From positions 124,001 to 188,000 of the forward strand of contig NZ_FNWW01000006.1 of NCBI RefSeq assembly GCF_900108515.1: a DNA stretch of 64,000 nt, read 5' to 3'. The stretch is from Halobacillus karajensis. Its GTDB lineage: Bacteria > Bacillota > Bacilli > Bacillales > Halobacillaceae. The position numbers and the translations under genes were made by a program. This document shows positions 33,818 through 43,074 of the stretch, piece after piece. How positions within the stretch are numbered: the first letter of the stretch is position 1; each line of letters begins with the position of its first letter. The notes under the pieces were generated by a model. The model was given only the letters and a program-made list of their open reading frames with translations, had not been told where the DNA came from and made no database searches.

Positions 33818-34993
33818 GTGGGAGATCTAATGATAACCAACGTATCCATTGTGACCGAAAAGGAGACGATTCCAAATGGAACGGTGTACATCAAAGATGG
33901 AACCATAGAAAAAATCTCAAAAGAAAAGGATAGGACCCATGCGACTCATGTCATCGATGGAAAAGGAGAGAATCTTACTCTTGTTCCAGGTTTCATAGAT
34001 GTTCATATCCATGGGGCAAACGGCCACGATGTGATGGATGCCACACCTGAAGCTTTGGACGGTCTGGCCACACAGTTACCCAAAGAAGGAACGACAAGTT
34101 TCCTTGCTACTACCATGACTCAATCCAAAGAAAACATTTCTCGTGCGTTAAAAAATGCCGGGGAATATATCGAGAGTCAAAAGAGAGAAGGGAAGGCAGA
34201 GGTTCTCGGTGTTCATCTGGAAGGACCGTTCATTTCTGAAGAGAAGGCAGGAGCTCAACCTCCCGAACATATTGCTAAGCCTTCCTTGGAGCTTTTTCAT
34301 AAATGGCAAAAAGAGAGCGAAAATCATATAAAGCTTGTAACGATCGCCCCTGAAACAGATGGGGCTCTCCAATTCATTAAGGAGATATGCGGAAAAGGTG
34401 TGGTCTGTTCGTTAGGGCACAGCAGCGCTACTTTGGAAACGGCGAATGAAGCTGTCAAACATGGGGCCAGTCACGTCACTCATTTGTTTAATCAGATGAG
34501 TGGACTGCATCACAGAGAGCCGGGGCTTGTGGGGGCAGCATTTACAAATCCGGAATTGTGGGTAGAAATGATTGTTGACCACATTCATGTGCACCCAGAA
34601 GCCGTAAAACTTGCCTATAGAATGATCGGTAGTAAGCGGACGGTATTAATCACTGATGCGATGCGTGCGAAGTGTCTTCCTGAAGGAATTTATGATCTCG
34701 CCGGGCAAAGTGTCCGTGTTCAAAACGGGGAAGCAAGACTTGAAGATGGTACCTTGGCAGGGAGTATTTTAACTCTTGAAGAGGCAGCACAGAAAATGCA
34801 GGACTTTGTCGGAGTCAATAGGGAAGAGCTTGTTCAAATCACTTCCGCCAATGCAGCCAGGGAGCTTGGTGTTTATCATCGTAAAGGAAGTATAGCCGAA
34901 AAGAAAGACGCAGACCTTGTCATTTTAGACGAGGGTGGAAATGTCCTCGTGACAATATGTAAAGGGATAATCAGTTATGACAAAAGGCGGTGA
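33818..34993 (+). CDS. nagA: N-acetylglucosamine-6-phosphate deacetylase
   Basis: 391 residues from a GTG with aaggagg 8 bases upstream. An amidohydrolase that removes acetate from GlcNAc-6-P. Visible metal and substrate motifs: VDVHIHGANGHDVMD (about 66-80), the Glu in GVHLEGPF (about 135), GHSSA (about 200), VTHLFNQM (about 221-228), and the catalytic Asp in VLITDAMRA (about 277). It overlaps or abuts the next gene; operon with nagP, nagB, nagR. Confidence 0.95.
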   Translation: MGDLMITNVSIVTEKETIPNGTVYIKDGTIEKISKEKDRTHATHVIDGKGENLTLVPGFIDVHIHGANGHDVMDATPEALDGLATQLPKEGTTSFLATTMTQSKENISRALKNAGEYIESQKREGKAEVLGVHLEGPFISEEKAGAQPPEHIAKPSLELFHKWQKESENHIKLVTIAPETDGALQFIKEICGKGVVCSLGHSSATLETANEAVKHGASHVTHLFNQMSGLHHREPGLVGAAFTNPELWVEMIVDHIHVHPEAVKLAYRMIGSKRTVLITDAMRAKCLPEGIYDLAGQSVRVQNGEARLEDGTLAGSILTLEEAAQKMQDFVGVNREELVQITSANAARELGVYHRKGSIAEKKDADLVILDEGGNVLVTICKGIISYDKRR

Positions 34994-34998
34994 TCGGA

Positions 34999-35736
34999 AT
35001 GAAAATTATTGAGGTACACAACTATGATCAGTTAAGTAAAAAGGCGTGTGAAATCATCGAAGAACAAGTGATGGTTAAACACGACTCTGTCTTAGGATTA
35101 GCGACAGGAAGCACACCATTGGGCACATATAAAGAATTGATCGCCGGCTATAAAGAAGGACGAACAGATTATCGTCACGTATCAACATTGAACTTAGATG
35201 AATATGTAGGTTTAGGTCCACAGGATCCACAGAGTTATCGTCACTTTATGAATGAACAGTTCTTTCGTTCGATCAATGTTAATTTGGAGAATACGTATAT
35301 CCCTAATGGAAAAGCGGTTGATTTGCAAGACGAATGTGAACGGTATGAAAAAGTGATCGAACAGGTTGGCCCTCCGGACTTACAGTTACTTGGGATTGGC
35401 GAAAATGGTCATATAGGGTTTAATGAACCAGGTACACCGTTTCAAAGTGAAACCCATGTCGTTCAATTGGCTGATTCAACGAGACAAGCCAACGCTCGAT
35501 TTTTCCAATCCATGGAAGATGTGCCGACAATGGCTGTTACGATGGGGATCCGTTCCATTCTAAAAAGTAAAAAAATAGTCCTGCTGGCATCTGGAGAGCG
35601 TAAAGCTCAAGCCATTGATCAATTAATCAATGGTTATCTTGATGAGCAGTTCCCGGCTTCTTCTTTGAAAGAACACTCCGATATAACATTGATTGTGGAT
35701 GAAGATGCTTATGCGGAAGTCAAAAGGAAAGGATGA
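34999..35736 (+). CDS. nagB: Glucosamine-6-phosphate deaminase
   Basis: 245 residues. Converts GlcN-6-P to fructose-6-P and ammonia. The base Asp is in LNLDEYVGL (about 68) and the ring-opening segment GIGENGHIGFNEPG is near residue 133. ATG 34999 is chosen over an in-frame GTG at 34990, because aaggcgg is 8 bases away and the family begins MKxIE. The nagA stop lies 6 bases earlier. Confidence 0.95.
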   Translation: MKIIEVHNYDQLSKKACEIIEEQVMVKHDSVLGLATGSTPLGTYKELIAGYKEGRTDYRHVSTLNLDEYVGLGPQDPQSYRHFMNEQFFRSINVNLENTYIPNGKAVDLQDECERYEKVIEQVGPPDLQLLGIGENGHIGFNEPGTPFQSETHVVQLADSTRQANARFFQSMEDVPTMAVTMGIRSILKSKKIVLLASGERKAQAIDQLINGYLDEQFPASSLKEHSDITLIVDEDAYAEVKRKG

Positions 35737-35742
35737 GTTCGT

Positions 35743-36465
35743 TTGTTAAATAAAGACCTCCCTTTACCCTTGTACTATCAAATTGAAGAATACCTAAAAA
35801 GAAAAATAGAAGAGAGAGAATTTGGCGTGGGTGAGCTCATACCTTCGGAACGGGAACTTTCTGAACGCTTTCAAGTAAGTCGTATGACAGTGAGACAAGC
35901 CGTAACAAACTTAGTTAATGCTGGTGTGCTTTATCGGGAAAAAGGAAAAGGGACCTTTGTTGCTGAAAGAAAAATTGAGCAGCCTTTAAAGGGGTTAACC
36001 AGTTTCACAGAGGATATGCGGCAGAGAGGGATGTCCTCGAGCAGTAAATTGATTGCTTTCGAGGCGATGGTAGCTCCTGGTGAAATTCGGGAGAAATTAA
36101 AATTGAAAGACGAGGAAGAAATTTATTGCGTTCGGAGGATACGAATGGCAGATCGTAAACCGATGGCCATTGAAACGACTTTCATGCCGGTTAAACTTCT
36201 CCCAGGTTTAACGGAGAAAATTGCCAAAGGATCTATTTACCATTATGTTGAGCAGGAGCTGGGCATGGCTATAAGTCACGCGCGTCAAATGATCGAAGCG
36301 AGAGCGGCCGATGAAGAGCAGGCTCATCTCCTGGACATACTCCCTCAATCTCCTGTCCTCCACATTGAAAGGAGCAGTTTATTAAGTAAGGGAATTCCAT
36401 TTGAGGTTGTCCGATCCACTTATCGAGCAGATCGTTATTCATTTATTAGTGATATTGAGCGATAG
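35743..36465 (+). CDS. nagR: GntR family regulator NagR (YvoA)
   Basis: 240 residues from a TTG codon, 6 bases after nagB. N-terminal winged helix (SERELSERFQVSRMTVRQAV, about 30-49) and a UTRA effector domain from about residue 80. LPLYYQIEEYLK and LTSFTEDMRQRGM blocks match YvoA closely. It represses nag genes by binding the site upstream of nagP; phosphosugars release it. Being the fourth gene of the operon, it controls itself. Confidence 0.93.
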   Translation: MLNKDLPLPLYYQIEEYLKRKIEEREFGVGELIPSERELSERFQVSRMTVRQAVTNLVNAGVLYREKGKGTFVAERKIEQPLKGLTSFTEDMRQRGMSSSSKLIAFEAMVAPGEIREKLKLKDEEEIYCVRRIRMADRKPMAIETTFMPVKLLPGLTEKIAKGSIYHYVEQELGMAISHARQMIEARAADEEQAHLLDILPQSPVLHIERSSLLSKGIPFEVVRSTYRADRYSFISDIER

Positions 36466-36482
36466 CACTAAAGGAGGCTGTG

Positions 36483-37196
36483 ATGGGCTATCTATCGAAA
36501 GTTTCTAAACAATTAAAAGAAATGGAGTCGGCTCAGCATGAACAATTTGAGCGGATTAGTGAACGGTTCGTTCGTTGTCTCCAACAAGGAGGGATTATTC
36601 ATACGTTCGGCTGCGGGCATTCGAGTCTTTTGGCTCAGGACGCTTATTATCGAGCAGGTGGTCTTGTCCCGGTCCGTCCGATTATCATTGAGCCACTAAT
36701 GCTTCATAAAGGTGCTCAAAAGTCCAGCGAAAATGAAAGAACCTCAGGGTTTGTACACAAATATTTAGAAAAAGAAGACCTGCAAGAGAAAGATGCGTTA
36801 CTGGTCATTTCTACATCAGGTCGAAACCCTGCGCCTATTGAAACTGCTGTATACGGGAAACAGAAAGGTCTTTATACATCTGCTCTTACTTCCCTTGTTT
36901 ATGGAACGAGCCAACCTTCAAGACATGAAAGTAATAAGAGAATTGAGGATGTGGTGGAAGATGTGATAGATATGAACGTACCCGTTGGGGATGTAATTAT
37001 GAATAGTAAATACCACTCGTATTCTCCTGTTTCCTCGGTTTTGGGGGCTGGCGTGTTACATGCATTATTGACAAGGACTATTGAAAAGATGGAAGAGTAT
37101 GAGGTGGAGGTGCCTATCTTCCGCAGTGGGAATGTGGATGGCTCTGATCATCATAATCATAGGATGATGGAAACTTATCATAGGATCGACTTCTAA
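36483..37196 (+). CDS. SIS domain protein (UPF0309 family)
   Basis: 237 residues. The sugar isomerase (SIS) fold has FGCGHSSLLAQDAYYRAGG (about 41-59) and LVISTSGRNPAPIETA (about 102-117) as phosphosugar-binding loops. No DNA-binding domain. UPF0309 proteins are of unknown function; they often stand with amino-sugar genes. ATG 36483 follows aaggagg; a GTG 3 bases earlier is too close. Fifth gene of the nag operon, so an amino-sugar phosphate is the likely ligand (inference). Confidence 0.88.
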   Translation: MGYLSKVSKQLKEMESAQHEQFERISERFVRCLQQGGIIHTFGCGHSSLLAQDAYYRAGGLVPVRPIIIEPLMLHKGAQKSSENERTSGFVHKYLEKEDLQEKDALLVISTSGRNPAPIETAVYGKQKGLYTSALTSLVYGTSQPSRHESNKRIEDVVEDVIDMNVPVGDVIMNSKYHSYSPVSSVLGAGVLHALLTRTIEKMEEYEVEVPIFRSGNVDGSDHHNHRMMETYHRIDF

Positions 37197-37233
37197 ACAT
37201 AGACTCGCCTTCATGGGTCTATGTTTTTTTTTT
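37196..37233 (+). terminator. Terminator of the nag operon
   Basis: aacatagac / gtctatgtt stem followed by a run of ten T. Confidence 0.92.
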
Positions 37234-37317
37234 AAAGAGATTAACATGGAAGATTGACGGGTGAATACAGAAAGGGCTACGCTAGAATAGTTAAGATATT
37301 CTTAAGGGGGGCGGAGG

Positions 37318-38724
37318 ATGAAAAAAGCGCTTGTGTTTATCGCGTTTATCCCGTTCCTGCTATCTTTTAACTTTACTGCAGATGCGGCAGAAAGGGAAGA
37401 CCAGCAGTGGCAGGATGAAAGTATTTATTATATTGTCGTGGATAGATTTATGAATGGAGAAATGAGTAATAACGAAGCAGTGGACCTTGAGGACCCCAAA
37501 GCCTATCATGGTGGAGACTTGAGTGGGATTGTGGATCAATTGGATTACATAAAAGAAATGGGCTTTACGACCATACAATTGTCTCCGATTATGGAAAATG
37601 AAAAGGGGGGGTTCCATGGATTTCAGGTTTCGGATTACCGAAAGGTGGAAGAACACTTTGGCACTATGGATGAGGCCGAGAGAGTTGTAGAGGAAGCCCA
37701 TGCACGTGATTTGAAAGTCATCTTTGATTTACCTGCAGGCTTTATATCTAAAAATCATCCATGGGTAAATGACGAAACTAAATCCCCTTGGGTAACAGGG
37801 AATCCTGTAGAAAGTGAACATCCTTGGTTCAATCAATTGCCACAAGTAAACTTGAACCACGAAGCCGTACAGAATTATTTCAAGGAAACAATGGATTATT
37901 GGCGGGAAGAAACAGGTGTAGATGGGTTCCGAATCATTGTGAGTGACCCTGTTTCAGGAGAGTTTCCTTTAGATGATTCTCCAAATACTTACATAGAATC
38001 TATTCAGGAATCCAATAGTTTTAGAAATATGGCAAGAAAGGCATTCCGCAAAGCAGGACAATTTTTGGATGACCTGGAAACGGGTGAAAACCATCAACAA
38101 GTCAACCAAATAGATTTTTATGATATCTCCCGGTTTACTCATGAAGCTGTTGAAGAAGGACAAAATCCTATAACCAGATGGAAGCTTGCCTTAACGTATA
38201 TGTTTACTGCTCCTGGCATACCGTCCGTGTATTATGGAACGGAAACGCCTATGGACGATGGGGGAGATCCTCAAAATCTACCCATGATGAATTTCAAGTC
38301 AGGGGATGAACAACTAAAGCAACGGATCGAGAAGTTATCCTCGATGAGGGAGCAATTTCCTGCATTAACGAGAGGCGACTATCAAGAACTTTATAATGAG
38401 GAAGGTCTTGCTGTTTTTATACGTGAGTATGACGGACAGCAAATGGTTATTGCTATAAATAATTCAGAAGAAACGAAATCCATGTCTCTGGAAGAGCTTG
38501 AAGATGGCCTGCAATTAAGAGGCTTACTCCACGACGGACTAGTACGCCAACGAAGTGATGGAAGTTACAGGCTGGGGATGGAACGTGAAACAGCTGATGT
38601 CTTCATCGTTGAAGCGAACAGCGGATATAATTGGTTATTTATTGGGTTTGTCGGCGGAGTGCTGGCTCTCTTTGTCATCGCTGTCGTTTGGATTAGTTTA
38701 AAAAACCGCAAGCAAGAGAAATGA
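37318..38724 (+). CDS. Membrane-anchored GH13 (alpha-amylase family) protein, probably inactive
   Basis: 468 residues. Signal peptide (about 1-23, ending TADAA), a GH13 barrel recognised by DESIYYIVVDRFMNG (about 34-48), KAYHGGDLSGIVDQLDYIKEMGF (about 61-83), GIPSVYYGTETPMDDGGDP (about 300-318), and a C-terminal membrane helix (about 440-460) with a basic tail. The catalytic places are changed: region I reads FDLPAGF where active relatives have DxxxNH; region II is GFRIIVSDP instead of GxRLDxxxH, so the Asp nucleophile is absent; the region III Glu motif is missing in a stretch shorter by about 60-70 residues; region IV has DFYD instead of NHD. It may bind sugar without cutting it. The gene reads intact, so it is not simply decaying. 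Confidence 0.85.
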   Translation: MKKALVFIAFIPFLLSFNFTADAAEREDQQWQDESIYYIVVDRFMNGEMSNNEAVDLEDPKAYHGGDLSGIVDQLDYIKEMGFTTIQLSPIMENEKGGFHGFQVSDYRKVEEHFGTMDEAERVVEEAHARDLKVIFDLPAGFISKNHPWVNDETKSPWVTGNPVESEHPWFNQLPQVNLNHEAVQNYFKETMDYWREETGVDGFRIIVSDPVSGEFPLDDSPNTYIESIQESNSFRNMARKAFRKAGQFLDDLETGENHQQVNQIDFYDISRFTHEAVEEGQNPITRWKLALTYMFTAPGIPSVYYGTETPMDDGGDPQNLPMMNFKSGDEQLKQRIEKLSSMREQFPALTRGDYQELYNEEGLAVFIREYDGQQMVIAINNSEETKSMSLEELEDGLQLRGLLHDGLVRQRSDGSYRLGMERETADVFIVEANSGYNWLFIGFVGGVLALFVIAVVWISLKNRKQEK

Positions 38725-38726
38725 TA

Positions 38727-38759
38727 GGAAAAACGCTCCCAGATAGGGAGCGTTTTTCC
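38727..38759 (+). terminator. Terminator of the GH13-like gene
   Basis: ggaaaaacgctccc / gggagcgtttttcc, symmetrical, loop agata. Confidence 0.93.
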
Positions 38760-38859
38760 TATGGGGAATTTTCCTTTTTATTGATTCGCTTGGGGAGGTA
38801 TGCCGTAGCGAGTATTATACAGGGAAACGCCCCAGCTAAGGGAGTATACCGTATTTAAT

Positions 38860-39759
38860 TCATGTATCCTGTTTTTTTGCTTTTCTCCACCACCACAGCC
38901 ACGCAATGAGAAGAAGTGGAATTAAAAACGGAGAATAACCAATGGTTGTGATGAATAACCAAGAGGCAAAGGTTACAATCCCATTCACACTACTGACAAA
39001 TGCTTGCTTTGTTCTATCCCATGTGTCTAAATTCTGTTGGTCCACTCCACCTACCATTACTTTTGTTTCAGTGAAAGAAATGGTGATGGTAGAAAAATCA
39101 CTTTGATTTTCTAAATAATTCATTTCTCCTTTGAGAGATTCTATGTCTGATTGAACCCGCTCCAAATCTTGAGAGATCCTTACTAGGTCTTCCGTAGCTT
39201 CTGCCCGATCGAGAAAACTGAGCAAACGAGCTTCGATCTCTTCTTTCGCTTTTAAGCGGGATTCAAGGTCGACATAATTCTTTGTGACGTCTCGATTGTT
39301 GATGTTTCTTGACTGGATATGACCTGATATGTTTTCAACCGCATTTAAGAATGTTTCAAAGTTTGGTTGGGGAACACGAATGCGAAGATGGCCTTGTCTA
39401 TTTCCATGGTCACTCTTTTGTATGTTTGTTTCTACCATATAGGCGTCCATTTCATTCATTTGTTCCTTAAGGCTCTTCTCAAATTGGTTGAAATCTTTGG
39501 TTTCCAGATCAATGTGCGCTTCGTAAATGATCATCTGTTCTTTTTGATTCTGCGCTTGTTCTTCGGTTTCTGCTGAGGCCGCTGTTTCGGAAAGGCCTTT
39601 TTCGGAGGTTTCACTAGGTCCCGCTTCGTCACTTGAGTCTTTCAGTGTTTCAAATTCGGCTTCATTACTGCTTTCTTCACCGTCGTTATTGTTACTGCAA
39701 GCCGTAAAAACAAGGATAAAAATGAACAAAAGAAAGATCCGTTTTCTTTTGTTCTCCAT
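38860..39759 (-). CDS. DUF4349 lipoprotein with C-terminal membrane helix
   Basis: 299 residues. Lipoprotein signal with lipobox FTAC (Cys at about 21), acidic Ser/Glu-rich linker to about 75, then DUF4349 (IIYEAHIDLETKDFNQFEKSL through the coiled coil KEEIEARLLSFLDRAEATEDLVRISQDLERVQSDIE, about 165-205), and a C-terminal helix (about 265-290) followed by basic residues. Function unknown; likely exposed on the outer membrane face with both ends anchored. Ribosome binding site gaggggg. Confidence 0.88.
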   Translation of the reverse strand: MENKRKRIFLLFIFILVFTACSNNNDGEESSNEAEFETLKDSSDEAGPSETSEKGLSETAASAETEEQAQNQKEQMIIYEAHIDLETKDFNQFEKSLKEQMNEMDAYMVETNIQKSDHGNRQGHLRIRVPQPNFETFLNAVENISGHIQSRNINNRDVTKNYVDLESRLKAKEEIEARLLSFLDRAEATEDLVRISQDLERVQSDIESLKGEMNYLENQSDFSTITISFTETKVMVGGVDQQNLDTWDRTKQAFVSSVNGIVTFASWLFITTIGYSPFLIPLLLIAWLWWWRKAKKQDT

Positions 39760-39903
39760 AAAAAAGACCCCCTCTAATTAGACTTTAACTGAGCAGAAGG
39801 TTCTACCATTTGAATGGTCAATCCAGATCCTCGAAAGGCTTACTTCTGCACTTATATCATTAGTCGTAACTATGGGAGTAGGGTTTCATATAATTGGGAA
39901 TAT

Positions 39904-40764
39904 TTATTTATAAGTGTCGTTAAGGAAGAAAAGGGCGATGGTCCCTGGTCCGGCATGGGCGCCGATGGTTGCGCCGACAAAATCAATGTGGATCTCTTCG
40001 GTCCCGTATTTTTCCTTTATCATTTCGGCCAGTTTTTCAGCCCGTTCTTGATCATCGCCATGGCTGATCGCCATGCGTTGGTTTTTGAGGTCTTTTCCAC
40101 GCTCATCCATAACTTCCAACATTCTTTTTAACACTTTTTTAGAGCCACGGATTTTTTCAAGGGGAATAAGTTTACCTTCCTCCATGTGTAAGAGGGGTTT
40201 AATTTTAAGTAAACCTCCTACAAAGGCGGCTGTGCGGCTGACGCGGCCGCCTCGCTGCAAGTATTCTAAATCATCCACTGTGAAGATATGTTCCATATGC
40301 GCGGCATGATATTGACCAAGTTCGAGTATATCTTTGTAACTTCCTCCTTCTTTGGCAAGTTCTGATGCTCTCCATACCACAAGTCCATAGCCTAGAGAGG
40401 CGGCTTTGGTATCGATAACATCAAATTGAGCATTCTCATATGCCTCTTTTACTTCTTGTTCAACCATTTTAGCTGTCTGATATGTACCTGATAGTTCAGA
40501 AGACAAAGCGAAATAAATGAACGGTTGTCCTTTTTCAGCATAGTGGGTGAACATGTCTCGAAAAGCCTGGGGAGACACTTGTGCTGTTTTAGGGGCTTGA
40601 CCGTTACGCATTCTGCTATAGACATCACTTGGTGCCATACCGATGCCGTCTTCATATTCCTCCCCATTCAAAATGACTTTTAATGGGAGGGACCGGACAG
40701 ATTGTCTTTCCAGCACGTCATGGTTCAAATCACTCGCAGAATCACATAATACTTGTACATGCAT
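39904..40764 (-). CDS. yitS: DegV family fatty-acid binding protein
   Basis: 286 residues. N-terminal VLCDSASDL and the Thr/Ser motif KTAQVSPQAF, ALSSELSGTYQTA (about 84-96), and the GGRVSRTAAFVGGLLKIKPLL block (about 163-183) are DegV/FakB hallmarks. FakB proteins present fatty acids to a kinase (FakA) for phosphorylation. Divergent from yitT, as in B. subtilis yitS-yitT. No FakA gene is in the window. Confidence 0.92.
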   Translation of the reverse strand: MHVQVLCDSASDLNHDVLERQSVRSLPLKVILNGEEYEDGIGMAPSDVYSRMRNGQAPKTAQVSPQAFRDMFTHYAEKGQPFIYFALSSELSGTYQTAKMVEQEVKEAYENAQFDVIDTKAASLGYGLVVWRASELAKEGGSYKDILELGQYHAAHMEHIFTVDDLEYLQRGGRVSRTAAFVGGLLKIKPLLHMEEGKLIPLEKIRGSKKVLKRMLEVMDERGKDLKNQRMAISHGDDQERAEKLAEMIKEKYGTEEIHIDFVGATIGAHAGPGTIALFFLNDTYK

Positions 40765-40942
40765 TTACGTCACCTTCTGTTTTTAGATTGTACCTTTAGT
40801 TTAGGCACAATCTGCTGGATAGTCAAAATAAACCAACTGCGATATTCTGACGAAACTTACATGAATCTACCAATATTATCTTGATTTTACTCCATGACGG
40901 TGATAAAAATGAATAGATGAAAAAAGGTAAAGGGGGCTGCTT

Positions 40943-41788
40943 GTGTTTACAGTTGAAATAAAACGAATACTGATTGTTATATTCGGCGCCGTATTAAATG
41001 CGGTTTCACTGAATTTATTCTTAATTGAAGCCAATGTTTATGCGAGTGGGTTTACTGGGGTTGCCCAATTGCTTACAAGTATATTGAATGATTTTGCCGG
41101 GATTCCCGTAAGTACGGGTATTCTTTTATTCTTACTTAATATACCCGTGGCTATTCTAGGTTGGTTAAAAGTAGGGAGAGGTTTTACCGTTTACAGTGCT
41201 TTGTCTGTTGCTTTTACTACATTATTCCTAGAGTTAATCCCCGTACAGCAATTATCTGAAGATATCATATTAAACGCTGTTTTCGGTGGTGTAATCGGTG
41301 GTATGGGTGTTGGAATTACGCTCAAGTGGGGGGCATCTACAGGAGGCCTCGACATAGTAGCGATGGTACTTTCGCGAATGAAGGATAGACCGATTGGCAT
41401 TTATTTTCTTATTCTTAATAGTGCCATTATCGCGATTGCGGGTCTTTTATATGAACCAGAAAACGCTTTGTATACGTTACTGACTTTATATGTGACGACA
41501 AGAGTGATCGACGCTGTTCATACAAGACATGAGAAGTTAACGGCTATGATTATTACTTCAAAGGCTGCCGATTTGGAGAGAGCTATTCATGGTCATATGG
41601 TTCGAGGTATTACTACGCTACCAGCCAAAGGGGCATTTACCCAACAAGATAAAAACATGCTGGTTATGGTAATTACACGATATGAGTTATATGATTTGCA
41701 GCACATCATTCAGGAAGTTGATCCGCAAGCCTTTACCAACATTGTTCAAACAACGGGGATTTTTGGATTTTTCCGAAGAGATGATTAA
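40943..41788 (+). CDS. yitT: YitT family membrane protein
   Basis: 281 residues from a GTG (aaggggg upstream). Five N-terminal membrane segments (about 5-190, DUF161 pairs) are followed by a cytoplasmic DUF2179 domain (about 210-278) ending FTNIVQTTGIFGFFRRDD. Conserved but of unknown function. The gene order with the DegV protein matches B. subtilis. Confidence 0.92.
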   Translation: MFTVEIKRILIVIFGAVLNAVSLNLFLIEANVYASGFTGVAQLLTSILNDFAGIPVSTGILLFLLNIPVAILGWLKVGRGFTVYSALSVAFTTLFLELIPVQQLSEDIILNAVFGGVIGGMGVGITLKWGASTGGLDIVAMVLSRMKDRPIGIYFLILNSAIIAIAGLLYEPENALYTLLTLYVTTRVIDAVHTRHEKLTAMIITSKAADLERAIHGHMVRGITTLPAKGAFTQQDKNMLVMVITRYELYDLQHIIQEVDPQAFTNIVQTTGIFGFFRRDD

Positions 41789-41853
41789 TGATGTAACTTT
41801 TTCCAAGCGGCAACGACTGATTAAACAAATGGAAATGATAAAGGAGTGGCGAT

Positions 41854-42771
41854 ATGAAAAAGTTTCTAGTCATTTTATTAGGGACTTTGATGCTATTGTT
41901 AGCAGCATGTACAGATGATTCAAATAATGAAGCTAATGGTGAAGGGAAGGAGGACCAAATGAACGAAGAACAATCCAATCAGGAAGCAGAAGTTGATATG
42001 GAAGCTTTAATTGATCAGGTGGCAATGGACGCAACGATTGATACGACAGAAGATACAGCTGCCTTTAATTTCTCCCTTGTAAATAACGGGGAGGAACCGA
42101 TCATCTTAGGATTCACATCCAGTCAAAAGTATGACATTAAAGTAACCAATGAAGAGGGCGAAGAGGTTTACAGTTTTTCCGCTGATAAAATGTTTACGCA
42201 ACAGTTGACGACAGAAGAGTTAGCTGAAGGTGATCGGTTTGATGTAGAGGAGACATGGACAGGAATTGAAGAACCCGGGGAATACGAGGCTACTATGACT
42301 TTCCTTGTAAATACGATTAATGATCAACCCATTGAAGCAACTCCTTTTCAAGTCACACAGAAATTCACTATTGAAGATAAACCAGAAGGTGAAGAAGAAC
42401 AAGATGGCCAAGATACGGATGAGGACAACGTCCCAACATCAGAGCATGATGGGGATGGGCAGGCATTTAGAGACATTACCGTAACTGGTGAAAATGGTAC
42501 TTATGTAGTCAAAGGGGAAGCACGAGTTTATGAAGGGAGCTTCATGTATAGTGTAGAAGACGGGCATAACGTTCAAGTTGAACCGACAGCTTCCCAAGTT
42601 AAGGAAGGGGCCCCTTCCTGGTCCTCGTTTGAAATTGAGATTAATATTCCTGTAGATGATTTGCCGGATTTTGGTACTTTAACTTTAACTCTGTTTGAAG
42701 AAAGCGCCGAAGATGGTGCCCCTACAAATGTAAATTATATTCCATTGGAGACCTTCCAGTCAGCAGAATAA
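41854..42771 (+). CDS. Lipoprotein with BsuPI and Gmad2 domains
   Basis: 305 residues. Lipobox LAAC (Cys at 19) then an acidic linker. Residues about 55-170 resemble the BsuPI intracellular proteinase inhibitor fold (FSLVNNGEEPIILGF, TSSQKYDIKVTNEEGEEVYSFS). After a second acidic linker (170-205), residues about 208-300 resemble the Gmad2 immunoglobulin-like domain (FRDITVTGENGTYVVKGEA). B. subtilis has ipi, a single-domain BsuPI protein, at this place; here it is exported and fused to Gmad2, so its role is likely binding on the cell surface rather than inside the cell. Confidence 0.82.
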   Translation: MKKFLVILLGTLMLLLAACTDDSNNEANGEGKEDQMNEEQSNQEAEVDMEALIDQVAMDATIDTTEDTAAFNFSLVNNGEEPIILGFTSSQKYDIKVTNEEGEEVYSFSADKMFTQQLTTEELAEGDRFDVEETWTGIEEPGEYEATMTFLVNTINDQPIEATPFQVTQKFTIEDKPEGEEEQDGQDTDEDNVPTSEHDGDGQAFRDITVTGENGTYVVKGEARVYEGSFMYSVEDGHNVQVEPTASQVKEGAPSWSSFEIEINIPVDDLPDFGTLTLTLFEESAEDGAPTNVNYIPLETFQSAE

Positions 42772-42774
42772 AGA

Positions 42775-42808
42775 AAAAACCGCCATACAATATTGTATGG
42801 CGGTTTTG
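42775..42808. terminator. Bidirectional terminator
   Basis: aaaaccgccatacaa / ttgtatggcggtttt, perfect stem, for both convergent genes. Confidence 0.95.
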
Positions 42809-42810
42809 TT

Positions 42811-43074
42811 TTAATAACCGTATTCTTCTAATGTACTTTTCACTTTATCGCTCAGTTCATCCCAATCGGCCTGAGGCAGCTTATTGACAGTGATAAAGTT
42901 TTGGAATCCGAACACGTTATCTACGCCATCCAGCTCCATCAAGTCATTCATAATCTTATGCTCACTTGTTTGCCCTGGCATAACGGATACACTGCCATCC
43001 CCTTGAAAAATCATGGATTCTGTTGTGAATTTACGTGCATTTGGATTCGGTGTTTCTTGTACTTGAATCGCCAT
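42811..43074 (-). CDS. NifU N-terminal-like (Nfu_N) domain protein
   Basis: 87 residues. The start MAIQVQETPNPNARKF is the Nfu_N signature; the C-terminal cysteine-bearing NifU domain of full Nfu proteins is absent, and there is no Cys. It is therefore unlikely to carry an iron-sulfur cluster itself. Stand-alone Nfu_N proteins are common in Bacillus; role unknown. Ribosome binding site aggagg. Confidence 0.88.
   Translation of the reverse strand: MAIQVQETPNPNARKFTTESMIFQGDGSVSVMPGQTSEHKIMNDLMELDGVDNVFGFQNFITVNKLPQADWDELSDKVKSTLEEYGY

Noticed and set aside
37291-37305. ttaagatattcttaa palindrome before the GH13-like gene
   Set aside because: Perfect but short and AT-rich; may be an operator, but chance is not excluded and no consensus fits.
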